Shown here one piece after another: positions 38,601-51,200 of a stretch of DNA of 64,000 nucleotides (its first letter is position 1; each line of letters opens with the position of its first letter). The notes below the pieces were generated by a model. It did no database searches. It was given only the letters and a program-made list of their open reading frames with translations, and was not told where the DNA came from. The position numbers and the translations under genes are program-made. Source of the DNA: a virus; IMG/VR virus record IMGVR_UViG_3300030202_003282, positions 1 through 64,000 of that record, one strand, 5' to 3'.

Positions 38601-39263
38601 ACATCAGGTTTAATAACTGATTCAGAAAAACAACTAGTAACAATAAGGTTTAAAAAATCTATGGACAATAATCCTTTGGGAATGTCTGATACAAGATTTT
38701 CTCAAGTTGATTATGACATTCAAAGAAATGATGGTGTATATAATTGGAATGTACCTAATGGATTAGGTTTAAAAATTTGGAAAGAAGATGGTGCATATAT
38801 GAGATCATATACTCCAGTAATGTTTAATGATAAATCTGGAACAATACAAGTAAATCCAAATACTGGTCCAGGTAGAGCAGCTCCTATTACATATCTAAAC
38901 GGAAACCCTATTAGAAAAAAAGATTTAGATGTTTGGTTAAATAATTTTCAATCTACTGCATTACAAATGCATCAAGAACGTATTTTAATTCCAGAACAAA
39001 CATGGAAAAAAAATAATCCTGGAAAAATGGTTACATACGATATCCCTAAAAATTTATTACTTTCAAATTCTAATCCTGTTTTTCAACGTAATGTTTTGGA
39101 TTATGATCTTACAACAGATGTTGTTAAAGGTTTAACAGCAGGAGAAATTATGACGGATAATATTCTTAATCCACAAAATAGAAGGCCTAAAAATGCACCA
39201 AAAATGAATTCATCTGAAGATTTTTGGGAACAAGCATCAGATGCTTTTTCTTTTGATTGGTAA
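35667..39263 (+). CDS. Large internal virion (cargo) protein (1198 aa)
   Basis: The N-terminus (YIPGTQTFMPTFQPFTPDYK) followed by a helical domain with FLSDVINTKTNRYETNYKAI and a later FKPFYEDKLI is, as I remember, a pattern shared by cargo proteins encoded just before the virion RNA polymerase of crAss-like phages. The middle (about 330-480) is highly charged helix. The C-terminal half is mixed alpha/beta. No enzyme motif or membrane helix is seen. It is probably packaged with the polymerase and ejected. No gene separates it from the polymerase gene (23-base gap). Confidence 0.6.
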   Translation: MATYIPGTQTFMPTFQPFTPDYKFLSDVINTKTNRYETNYKAINDTYGRLIHSDLSRLDTQEQRDQYVNELAPRLEQIASTDLSLVQNADQANALFKPFYEDKLIVGDLVRTAALRRETAKAERYHYSDNPEERDLYGNGQGVKRMNYEMQDFINASPEEALNMPIPKFVPNADVHTMSMDLLKNAWGEGKGMTLTQDFLQNGWKIKKTNGDLLTNRVVGYAPTGQKDKNGQEILQPITENIAAAFVQKELLNDPRVLDSEWTKAYVSSREAADRGVIINGQTVYGDEAKRAWALERINFAKAANSKRVAMAKNHQQKTVQSGKDWQSYKDEYGIVKESPAEVEFLKTIMALEASNQEVEVAEEVANVSENVNTENADLKGLLNEAYGIVISSNLMGEISDASILYAASTSQMEMEIDQKWKMYKEQEFDLQKISINYQNDIRKIREKGIVDDAVNKAKFEREQNVKLEENAKLDALEALINGTSYDGDNNYRYERNEDGEPDPNTNIVTDDERSTWNTYFGSNGVIPTEKFNAIKAFMQEKAVISGGDQATFAWSNKKMSWDDAQKYLLNTEKGRAELNQLFNWTNKEQSLVGKKEGVMINLNDKDQVAYGYSPKMAQNQNFPAIRNMFKKAEGHEQMFADGSWKKMKNDYGNLVANAGVEINGKPSLITTYDKSGLPSPYISPFEQVLLNAVYAQKSSGLKYIDKAGGEHILNQNSANLASDIARIYGINVGQLKKDDQDVPLNTWEAIEYSKNLISEDSWNTLVSRSPLTKRYGYATTSKDTREGEYRWPTDRAGGEPEDVYASYRAAINKPYISAFAGAKSKEGTALEQPIFDLGQYMQGNSADDMTAVGGAKYPIHTEYIDPLNLGERDITMMSEIIKILNGPQSTYAVGFGTPQTFEFIKTDGSEEAKNTVITTINNVIKDAKTGTKAQSRNAFQIKYYTGYGQGDADEYAAYQVQVSKKEALALQKYLTGETSGLITDSEKQLVTIRFKKSMDNNPLGMSDTRFSQVDYDIQRNDGVYNWNVPNGLGLKIWKEDGAYMRSYTPVMFNDKSGTIQVNPNTGPGRAAPITYLNGNPIRKKDLDVWLNNFQSTALQMHQERILIPEQTWKKNNPGKMVTYDIPKNLLLSNSNPVFQRNVLDYDLTTDVVKGLTAGEIMTDNILNPQNRRPKNAPKMNSSEDFWEQASDAFSFDW

Positions 39264-39286
39264 ATAAAAATAATTAAAGTAAAAAA

Positions 39287-42200
39287 ATGGAAGATTTTAA
39301 TCAACTAGATCCTCAATTACCTGATCCAACTGATCCAAATGGAGAATTTAATAATTTATTAGATCCTAATTTAAATTATGGAAAACCAGGTGCTCCTGAC
39401 ATGCCTGTAATAGATCCCAATTTTGCTGATGAAGTTGCAAATAGAGGTCTTCATACTGATTTAGGTTATCAAATGAGACAAGAATTTGATTATAAACCAA
39501 TTCAAGAATATTTAGCACCTGATATTCATGAAGGCTGGACAAATGCTGTAAATATGGAAACAGCTAATATGATTCAAGCAAATGCTCCAATGATTAACGC
39601 ATCATCTATAGGTGGTGTAAGTAATACTTTAGGAAGTAAGCCTGGACCTGCAGGCCTTGATTGGAATCCTTCTGGACCAACAGAAGATGATAGATGGCTT
39701 AATCAATTAAGTAATACTACAATTTCTGAAGATCAAACACAACCTGAAATGTTAGGGGATCCTATGGAGTTTGGTATAAGATCTAGCAATTTTGAAAGAT
39801 ATTATAATCATCCTAATTTTCAAAAGTTAGGATTTAACCCTTATGTAGATAATGAATCTTATTATAATGCTAACTCTAGTGCGTGGGATGATTCATTAAG
39901 AATGTGGCCACAATTTGGAGGACAATATGCAACAGGATTTAGTTCTATATTTAGATCAATAGGAGATTTATTTGATGATGATCCATATTTTACAGCTGCA
40001 GATATAGAAAGTGCACAAGAAATGCAAGATCAGATGAGAATTGGAATGAGTTCAAGAGGTGGTGCATCTGGATTCATGAATAACCTTACATTAAATTTGG
40101 GTTATACTGCAGGTATAGTTTCAGAAATGGCATTAGAAGAACTTGTATTATGGGGTGCTGCTGCTTTACAAGGTGGTATGAATCCAGCATCAGATGCAAT
40201 GGCTGTAGCATCAGGAGCAAATGTTATTAGAAGATTTGGAAACTTAGTAAAAGGTGGATTTGGATTTGTTAAAATGGCAGAAACAGCTAAACTTTTAAAA
40301 GCAATGACTGCTTCACAAACGGCTAAAGCTGTGTGGAATACTACTAAAGGTATTGGCAAAGGAGCTGGAAAATTCTTTACTCCTAATACTTTATATGCAA
40401 TGAAGTATTGGAGAACAACTGGAAAAGCAGCTGAAGGTTTAACTAATATGGCAAAAGTTTCAAGAACTGCCGGAGCATTTTATAGGGATGTTAGAGCAGT
40501 TAATCTTGCAGTTTCAGAATCTAAATTAGAAGGTGGATTAGTTTATAATGAAAGAATGAGTGCTGGTTTAGCACAATGGTATGCAAAACCTGAAAATAAA
40601 GGAAAACAACCTACAGCTCAAGATTTACAAGAAATACAAGTAAATGCTGCAAATGCTGCAAGTAGCACTGCTTTATGGAACATACCTTTTATATATGCTA
40701 CAAATAAACTTGTTTTAGATGGTGCATTAACAGGGTTTAAACCTATTAGTAGATTAATGGATGAAAGTTTAAGTGGTTGGCAAAGAAGAGTGATGCGTCA
40801 AGCAGCTACTAAAGGAGGTATGCCTCAAAAAAATATTTGGAAAAAAATATCAAAAGGAAAATTAGGAGGATGGTTGCCTAGCACACAAATGATGAAACAG
40901 TGGACTATAAAAGGTTCAATGAAAAGAGGAGCTGCAGGATCTTTAAGATATTTTTCTGGAAATTTAGGAGAAGGTGTTCAAGAGCTTTATCAAGAAGCTG
41001 TATCACATGGAATAAAAGATTATTACTCAGCTATATTTGATGATCCTGCAATGGCAGGTAGTGACGCTATGTTGGCATCAGCAGGTGAAGGCATTAAAAG
41101 TCAATGGGGTGCTCAAGGTGGTGAAGTGTTTTTATCAGGATTTTTAATGGGAGGACTGATACAAGGTCCTCAAAAATTATTTTTTGAAGGTGTTCCAGCA
41201 TTATATCAGTCTAAATTTCAAAAAGAAAAATGGAATGAATATCAAAAAAATAAAGAAGATTATATTGATTTAGCTGTTGAAAATCTTAACAATGTTCATA
41301 ATAGTCAAGTAGATAATCCAGATAAATTTATGGATTTTGATAAAATGAATTTTGTAGCTCAAAAACAAGCAGCAGAAGAAATGATGAAATCTGCTTATGA
41401 AAATGATGTTTATGGTTTTTATAATCATAAAGATGATTTAAAATATAGAGCTTTATATTCTGTACTTGGAGAATATAAAATGAAGGGTTATCTTAAAGAT
41501 CAATTAAAAGATTATTTAAAATTAGATGATAAAATGTTAGCTGAAGCTTTTCCAGGAAATCAAGCTGATATTAAAAACGGAAAATTTAGAGAAAGAATTC
41601 AAGATATGATTGGTCAAATTGATCAACATGATAAAATTGTAAGAAAAGACATGAGGCAAAATAAAAATCCTTATGACAGAACGCAATTTGAAGACGGAAG
41701 TACAGAATGGAAAAGAGAACTTTTAAGAGAAAGAGCTTGGGAACACGCACGTTTTTTAAAATTATTTACTAGAAATAAATGGAAAAGAGCAGGGGAAAGA
41801 ATACAAGAAATTGATAAAGAATTAGAATCACATCCAGTTCTTAGTAAGTTAGCAGCTAATGACTTAATTGCATTATCTGACGTAGAAACTTTAGATAGAG
41901 AAATAACTTTACTTAGAGAGGATTTAAAACTGACTAAAGGGGAAACTAAAAAAGAAAAAGAATTACTTAAATCTAAAACTGATAGATTACGTTTATTAGA
42001 AAATGTAAATAAAGTTTTAAATGATGAAACTAATTATAATAAAACTGGTCAAAGAAGAGGTCATTTTAACAAAAAGAAATTAAACAGTTTAGAAAAACCA
42101 GTTGTTAAATATTTGGAATATTTAGCAAAAGAAAGAAATCAGAATATAGAATGGGGTGAAGTTAAAGGTCTTATTGGCTTATTAGTAGACCGCACAAACT

Positions 42201-45200
42201 TAAAAGATGATTCTTTAAAATATGGCAGATCTGTAAGATTTATGGAAAACCCAAAAGAATTTGAAAAAATAGTTGATAAAACATTTGAGTATTTAGAAAA
42301 AAGATTTAAAAATGCTAAGTCTGAGTTGAGAAAAAGAATGAAAAAATATGCAGCTCAACAAGAAGGTATTGGTTTAGTAAAAGCATTTGAAAACTTAAAT
42401 GAAGGTAGTGGTGTAATTCCTACTCCAGAAGCTTTAGACTATTTCTTTAAAAGTGAAGATGCTACTGTATTTTTACAACAAACTGAAGATGGAACTTTAG
42501 TAAACTTAGTTACTGAATCTGGTGGTATTAATAAAGAATCAAGCCCATTAGTTTATAATGAAATTGTAAGACTTGTAGGTCAGTATAATAGAGCTCAAGG
42601 TCAAACAGAATCAGAGTCTGCTGAAGATATGTCAATGGGTGATGAATTTGATGTAGAATATGAAACAGATGAAACTAGTGAAAAAGCAACTGATGATCAA
42701 GTAAAAAAACCAAAAAGAAAAGTTGAAATATTAAAACCACAGGCTGAAGAAGTACTTAATAAAAAACATAAAAGTCATGTTAGTAAAACAATAACTGAAG
42801 GTGGTAAAAAACCTTTATCACCAGAAGGTTTTAGAAAAAGTAAAGAAGGTCAAAATATTATTAAAACTTTTATAAGGTTAGAAGAAAAATATCAAAACTA
42901 TTTAAACAGTGTACCTGAAGGACAAAACCAATTGCAATTTGAACAATGGCTAGCTTCTAATGAAACAAATCCAGAAATTGCTGACATTGTAAATAATGCA
43001 GGTTTAGCATTTTCAGATTTATCTGGAAAAGAAAATCCTCAAAATTTACCTGCTGATAAACTACAACCTTCTGATAAAGAAGTAAAAGATTATCAAATTC
43101 CTGGGTTACATCTTATAGAAAGAACTGGAGAAAGTGGAGACACAACAATAACTTATTATGTTATTCTTGATGAAAATGGTAATAATACATATAACACATA
43201 TAAAGGATTATCCACAGCTAAAACAAAAATTAATGACACATATACCACATTAGATGATGCCAAAAAAGCTTGGAGAAAAATTGAAGAAAATATGCCTGAT
43301 GATACTCCATTTGAATTTGATGGAGAACAACTATTTCATGGAGCTATAGTAAACAATAAAAAAACTAAAGATAAATATGTTGTTATATCTACACCAAAAG
43401 GATTAGCAAAAGGAAAACAAATGGGTAAAAGAAAATTATTTCTATTACCTCTTAATCTTGTTGATGCTCCAAAAGCACAAAAAAATAAAGGAACATTAAA
43501 GTTAAATGCAGGAGAATTTAAAAATAAATATGAATTAATTGATGAAACGTTTGAACCAGCACTTACAAATACAAGTAAGTTAAATCCAAATGAGTTTACT
43601 ACATTCTATGCTTGGGAAAATAAAATAGCTGGTGAATCAAAAGCTGATGCTCAAATGAGAATGGATTATATTTTAAATAATTTAACTAATGAAGAGTTAA
43701 ATAATTTAGAATTTGAAATAATTAGAAATAAAGAAGTAACTGCACCAGAACCTTTTCAAATTAAACAATCTAAAGATGGTAAAACATATGAGCCAAATAA
43801 TCAAGTTTTAATTGGTAGTGAACGTTACGGTATTGCTTTAGTTATAAAAGATCCTGCAGTAAGAGTTAAAGTAGAAACTATATTAGCAGAATCTAAAGCT
43901 TTTGCTGAGTTATTAGATAGCACTGGAAATCCATCCGGTAAATATTTAAATGAAAATGGAACAGTAGCATTTTATGGTGCAGCTAAACAAAGAGTTTTTA
44001 AAGATTCTTCTGGAAATACTATAGAAGTTCCTAATATGACATCTGCTCAAATAAGACAAATATTTAGACCATCATATAGTGGAACAGCACTTTACTTAGA
44101 TAAATCTATTAAAGATGGTTATGCTAAACAGCAATATATTTTAGAGCAATTATTAAAAGCTAAAGAAGCTGGGGCAGTTAGTGTTCCTGTTTCAAATTTA
44201 GATGGAGGAATAATATTAAAATCAAGTCCTGGAAGATTAGCATATGTATCAAAAGGTTCTGCTTTAGTTCCATTATCAGAATTATCAAACTATAGTGCGG
44301 ATAATAATGGTAATGTATTAATTTTAGACAATCAACGTGTAGACACTGAGTACACTAAAAAGGATCTGGAACAGTTAGAAAAAGATAATCCAGATACTAT
44401 ATATAAAGTAGATAATCAAGGCAAGGTTTATAAAGTTGCAGGAAATCCAATAAGTAATTTAAAAGGAAAAGCTTTAACTAAACTTTATAATGAGGTTAAA
44501 GCAGGTATGGGTAATTATTTAAATTCTGCAATGGCTGCTGGTAGATATGTGGCTATAATTAAATTACCAAATGGTGTATATACTTATGCAGAGCTGCAAT
44601 CACAAAAACTTAATGAAGAAGAAATATCAGATGTATTAGTAGATATTAAAGAAAGAGCTACTAAAACTATAAAAGATAATGTAGTTAAAGAAGAAAATGA
44701 ACCATGGTCAGATGCTACTGTAAAGGATGAATTTTACAACACTAAAATAAGTAAAACATATCCTGAAGGTTATAACAATGAATTAAATAAGAAATTTTAC
44801 ATATACAGTTTACCTGGTTATACTGTTAGTATGAAAGTAAGTTCTTATGGTTATGTTCAGATTGAATTTTATAATCAAAAAAATTCTGATAAAACATTTA
44901 CAATTAAAATTAATCAGGATCAGATTAGTGAAATGAAACCTGATATTGCAAATTTTAATGCTCTTGTTGGTGAAATTGCTACAGATTTTATAACTGGAAA
45001 TGAAAATTTATCTAAGTCTCAGAAACAAGCTTTAGAAACATTAGTTGCTGGAGGTACCATTTTTTCAACAGATAATTTCCGTAAATCTATTGATAGAAAA
45101 ATAACAAATGTTGATGATATAATAAATAATGTTGATTCAAAAATTGATAGTAGAATTAGATATGATGTTGGTTTATTAATTGATGTTACAGATTCTTCAG

Positions 45201-48200
45201 TAATACAAGCTTTAAAAGTTAAAGAAAATATTACTGATACACCAGTAGAAGAAACAGAAGAACCAGGTGGTAGTATAGATCTAAAAGATTTACAAAATCA
45301 AGATCCAACTATAAAATTAATTGATGATTTAACTGATGAAGAATTTAATGAAAGTAGAGAATTAGGATTTGAAGATATTAGTAATGAACAATTACAAGCT
45401 ATTGCTGATAAAGATCAAAACAAACTTTCTTCAAAAGAATCATTAGTTATTAAAGTATTAGATAGTAGATATCAACCAATGATAGCTGCTAAAGCTGTGG
45501 AAATGAGTACAGCTGCAAATAAAAGAACTGAGCTTCAAAATAAAAGAAAGGAAGTTATTGATGAAATAAAGCTTATCAAAGCAGAAAATAGAACTGCTGC
45601 AGGAGAATTATATCCTGAAGATAATGTTAAGATGAATAAAGAAAGAATGGCTCTTAACGAAAAATCTAAAAGGCTTAAAGCTTTAGAAAAAGAACAAAAA
45701 TCTATAGAAAGTCAATTAGCTAAAGGAGCTCTTAAAGTTGTTAGTGAATCAGCAGAGGTAAATAATCCTGAAGATTTAGATGTATTTATTGAATGGGTTC
45801 AAACTGTATTGCCAGACTTTGTAACTATTGGGGATATTAATACATTAAGAGAGCGTATAATAACAAATGGTTATACTGTAGGTGCATTTGTAATGAATTT
45901 AAAACAAATGTCAGGAGGTATAGATATTAACGGTACAATATTTACTGGAGAAAATATGCCTTCTAGATATCATGAAGCATTTCATGCAGTATTTAGAATG
46001 TTGCTTACAGAAGAAGAACAAAAAGTTTATTATGATATAGCAGCAAAAGAGGTTAGAGAAAAACTTAGAAAAGAAGGTAAAGTATTTAATGAGGAGTTAC
46101 AAAAACTTAAAAACTCATCAGTTATATATTCTAACTTATCTACTGAACAATTAAAGAAAGAATACTATGAAGAGTATATGGCGGATGAATTTGAAAAATT
46201 TAAAAAAGATCCAAAAAGTACTAAGACTAATTCTTTAATTAAATCATTATTTAACAGATTTGTTGAATGGATTAAAAGCATACTTGGAAATAAAAACAGA
46301 ACTGAACTAACAAGTTTCTTTAAAGCTATTAATGAAGGAAAATATAAAAATGCAACTATTCAAAACAATGCATTTACAGACAAGCCGTCATTAATGAATG
46401 GAGCTAATATTGCATTAGCACAAATTCCAATTGATTTTGTTGAGTATGAAACTTATAATCCATTTACAAAACAAGATGAAACTCAGTTTCAAACTGTATA
46501 TATGCCATCAAGAGATGTAGATAAAATACTGCATAGTATGGCAGCAATATATCTCAATAGAAAGATGAATGCTACTGGGGTTTGGATAGGTGCTGATCAG
46601 TTAGAAGATGTAATGGATCAATTTGCACTTATGTTTAATCCAGAGTCAGAAACTAATTTAATGAAGCCTGATTTAGATCAAATGGAAGATCAATTAGCAT
46701 TGTATAATGAAGCATTTGAGAATTCAATTACTAGAATGGAAATAAGAAATGCTGTAGAAAAAGTATTAAGTTTAGCTGATATTCAAATATCAGAAGAGGA
46801 AGAAATTATTGATGCCCAAGAAGAAACAAACGGTTTAAGAGATACTTCTCAATGGGATCTAGATGCAAGTATGATAGGAGGTTATTCATCATTAGCTTCT
46901 AGTTTAAGACAGTTTATAATGACAACTGCTGTTGAGACTTCTGATTCTTTTGGAAACACTGAATTACCTTCTGGAGAAAAACTTATTGTGCCTGTAAATT
47001 TTGTTGAAGCATATAATTTATTATTAAAAGCATCTGCTAATAGAACTAGTTCACAAGATGTATTAAAAGCCATGAATGCATTTACATTAAATGGCAATCA
47101 TGAAGGTGCTGCAGTAGTTGATAGAATTTTTACAGAAATAGGAATATCTAGAGATGATGTTTTAGCAGGAGATTTTGATAATGTTAAAAATCCATATTTT
47201 TATACATCAGTAATAAAAGCGTTTGATCAAGTTAGATTAGATTATATTTTTGTACATAGAGATGAAGACGGGAATGTATTATTATATGATGCTGCTTCTA
47301 GAGATGATGCTAAATCTCAGTTTAATCATTGGAATGATGCATATGATATGCAATTTGATAAACTAAGATTTGATTCAAAATTAAGAGAAGAAATCATAGA
47401 AAAACTAAGAGAACTACAAACTGAATACTTTGGAGAAAGTATGGCATCTCTTGATGGAAAAGCGGCTGATACTTTAATACAAGATTCTGAAGAATATTCT
47501 AATTTTATTCAAGATAAGTTAGGTATTTCACTTAGTCCCACATATATACAATATAGTATTCTTGATAATGTAGTAACTAAAAATGAAAGTCAACAAGCAT
47601 TGATGGATGTTTATACTGCTGAAGTATTAGATTTTGAAGATCTAGAACAAATGATGCTTCATTTAAGCCTTAATCAAAATCTTTTTGTACAAGAAGAAGG
47701 TGAAGGTATAAGAGGACGTTTAGAAAAATTAGCAAGAGGTAATGCAGCATTTGATGAAAGAATTGGTGCATCTGTTTTTAGAAATCCAAATGGAGATTTA
47801 GTTTATGCACATCAGTTACCTACAATGCATACGGTTAAAATTAATGAGTTAAATGATATAAATAACTTAGAAGATTTAAAAGATGGTGCATATTTAGAAA
47901 GAAATGCTTTATTAAATGATCCATATTTTTATCAATTAGCTACTGAAAAAAGAATAAAAGTTTTAAGAATAGCAGGTAGTAAAGAAGGAGGAACAATAGA
48001 TGAAGATACTTTAGTTGAAACAAGTGGTATGTCAAATGATGTTTCTGGTGTTACATATGGTGATTCAACTCCACAAGAATTTATAGTTGATTTAATAAAT
48101 GTGTATACTTATTTTTATAACACTAATAAAAAAGAAGTTGAAGGTGTTTCAATAGGTGATGATATTCCTAGAGCATTAGCTCCATCTTTAATAAGAGTTA

Positions 48201-51200
48201 TTGAAGCAAGTAATCAAGGTGATTTTATTGGACTACCTGTAATTAAATCTGTAGTTAAAAATGAAGATGGTGAAACAGCTATTAGTGAAGAAGCATTAAA
48301 TAAATTTGTAAATGAATTAGAAAACGAATATAATAGAATTAAACGTGAGTCAAATACAGATACAGCAACTGAGGATCTTATAGTAGGATATAATGCCCGT
48401 GAAGCAAATGGTACAATTATACCGGATGAATCAGGTAGAGCATTTAAATTATCTAATACCGGAAATTTAGTTTCACCTAAAAAAGCTAGAAGTATAGATA
48501 GAAGTAGATCTGTAGATGAAATATATGTAGCTCCAGAACAAGCAGAGTTATTATATGATGAAAAAAATCCAACCAATTTAATAATTAGAACACCAGCTAC
48601 TGCAATTAAATTAGGAATACGTAATGGAGAAACTGCTACAGTTGACATAACTAAAAAAGGTAATAAAAAAACACAAGATGAAATAGAAAAATTTACATTA
48701 AGAAGTAGAGGTAAAATAACAGTTGATGAAACTAATATTGATTCTATTATTAAAGCATTTGGAAGTTCTGTAAGTACTACAGAAGTAAAAGATTGGTTTG
48801 ATTTAAAAATAGGTGATAAAAAATGGTGGGTTCAAAACTATAAAATTTTACAATTTTTACAAGGTAAGAAAGCAATGGTTGCTTATGATATTACTAAGGG
48901 AGAAACAGCACCGGTTGATACTCAATCAACACAACCAACTAGTGATGTTGAAACTTATAAAGGTCTTGTTGATATCAAAAACTTAAAAGATAATGAAGAT
49001 ACTGCATTTGGATCTAATCAATTTGGATTTCATGGTGGTGGTACGGCAGGAATACTTTATGCAAATGATCCAAGAGCTTACAAAAAACAAGAGATTGAAG
49101 GCAAAGGTCTTAGAGTAGAAGTAGGTAAAGCTAGAGGATTTCAAACGGGTATAGAAGGTTCATCTTATGCATTACAAACTGTAACTGATTGGAAACTTAA
49201 AATGAATGATCCTAAAAGACAAGTTTCTAAATCTGAAATTACAAGTCAGATAAAAGACATGTATGATTACTATAGAAAAAACTCTGATAGAAAAGTATAT
49301 GTACTTTATACAACAGGTGGTAAAAACTTAAACGGGTATAGTTCTTTAGAGATGGCAAAAATGTTTGCATCTGCAGGTCCAATACCGTCTAATGTTGTTT
49401 TCAATGAAGACTTAATAGCTTTAGTAGACACCGCTTCTCAACCAATAGAACAAACTAGTGAGGTTGAAGCAGAAGAAGGTAGTGAAGCAATTCAACAAAC
49501 TAAATTATCAGAATCTCAGATTTTTGAAGATTTAAAAACTAAATTAGAAGAAAAAGCTAAAGCAGGAAGATCATTTAAACAAGCTCTTAATGAAATACCA
49601 GGTATTGATCAAAATATACTTAAGAGTTTAATGGAAGAAAGATTGATGGAGGAGTTTCAAGATTTTAGAATTACACTAGATGAAATTAATGCAACTAATT
49701 CTATATCCTCTAAGATTTTAGATGGCTTCTTTAATGAGAATAATAAAGTTGGACCTCTTGAAAATGATGCAATGAATGCATTAAATTTAAGAACAGAAGA
49801 CCCTGATTTTAACTTAATGCAAATTTATTTTAATGATTGGCTTAATTCAAAATCCTTTAATGATGTTATATTAGGAGATCAAGCAATGTCATTAAAAGAT
49901 GCTGTAGAAAAAATTAAAAGAGCTAAAGCTAATAATGCAGCTGGATATAGTGCACAAACAGATATATATAATGAAGATATAGATATACTACATCCTGTTG
50001 AAAATATTTCTTTGTTTACTATAACAGATCCTAAATACAAACAATTGTTTGATTTTGGAAAAGAAGGAGAAGGAGATAAAGCTGATGCTCAGATGTGGAT
50101 GACAATTAAAGCATTTCAATATATGTGGTTTGGTTTTGGTAAATTAAATGCAAAACAAAATGCCATTATACAAAAATTAAAGAAAGGTGAAAAATTAACT
50201 TCTGAAGATATATTTGGTAATCCAGAAACAGGAGCTGAAGGTTTAAAATCATTTAATGCATTTATAAATTCTAAAAAACTAGTATATGCAGATGGAAATA
50301 CTTTCTTAAAAATGTCAGCATTTGTTCTTACTAAACAATTAACATCTAGAAAAAATTCACAAGGACAGTGGGTTGCTAAAGAAAATAGAAAAGAGCTGCA
50401 TAGTCTTAGAGAAAACTTAGAATCTTTTGAAGAAAGAGAATGGAATGAAAATGGTAATGGAACATTAGCAATTGCTACACCAATGTCAGCTAGCAAAATG
50501 TTTAAGTCAAGTGTACTTAATGAAGAAAAGTTATTTTCAAGTTCAGAAAATTTAGCTGTAGATCAATCTACAACACTTAGTGCAAAATGGATGAGACTTC
50601 AAATGATAAATCCATCTGGTAAAGTAACTATTACTGATCCTACACAAATGAAAAGTTTAGTTACTAGTGAACAAAATGATGCAACAGAAGTTTGGATTAA
50701 TGGTGAAAAAACTGATTTAGGAACTATAAGAAAAGCTTATCAAAAATCTACTTCAAATAGAGCTCAGTTAAAATTTATTAATCAAAGAAATTTATTACTT
50801 GATTTTAATGTAGAAACTGCAATGCGGGAATTAGAAACAAGTAAAATAGAAGGAGATTTTACAGTAGATTTACATTCATTTTTAGAATATGCAATAGAAG
50901 GATTAGAATCTTCTCAATCATCTGCAAGTATAATAGAGTATTTTAGACAAGATGCGGATGGACAATCAAGAAATTTAAATAACCCTATTACAATAAATAA
51001 ATTTGAACAATTATTTTTATCATATTTTAGTAAGCAAGTATTTAGAGAAAAAATTCCAGGACATAAAGTTTCTTTACTTTCTGGAAAGGGATTTAAAGTA
51101 TATAGAAAAGTATTAAGTGTTGATGAAAATGGTCAACCAGAAAGATCTGAAATAATAAGAGATGATCAATGGGAAGCAATGTCTGAAAATGAAAGACCAG

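Noticed and set aside
48214-48648. Open frame of 144 codons on the minus strand inside the polymerase gene
   Set aside because: It is the mirror of a strongly coding plus-strand region. Its Ser/Leu-rich composition is typical of antisense shadows in AT-rich genes, and no separate leader is seen.
50116-50496. Open frame of 126 codons on the minus strand
   Set aside because: Same reason: it lies wholly inside the polymerase frame and its composition mirrors the sense codons.
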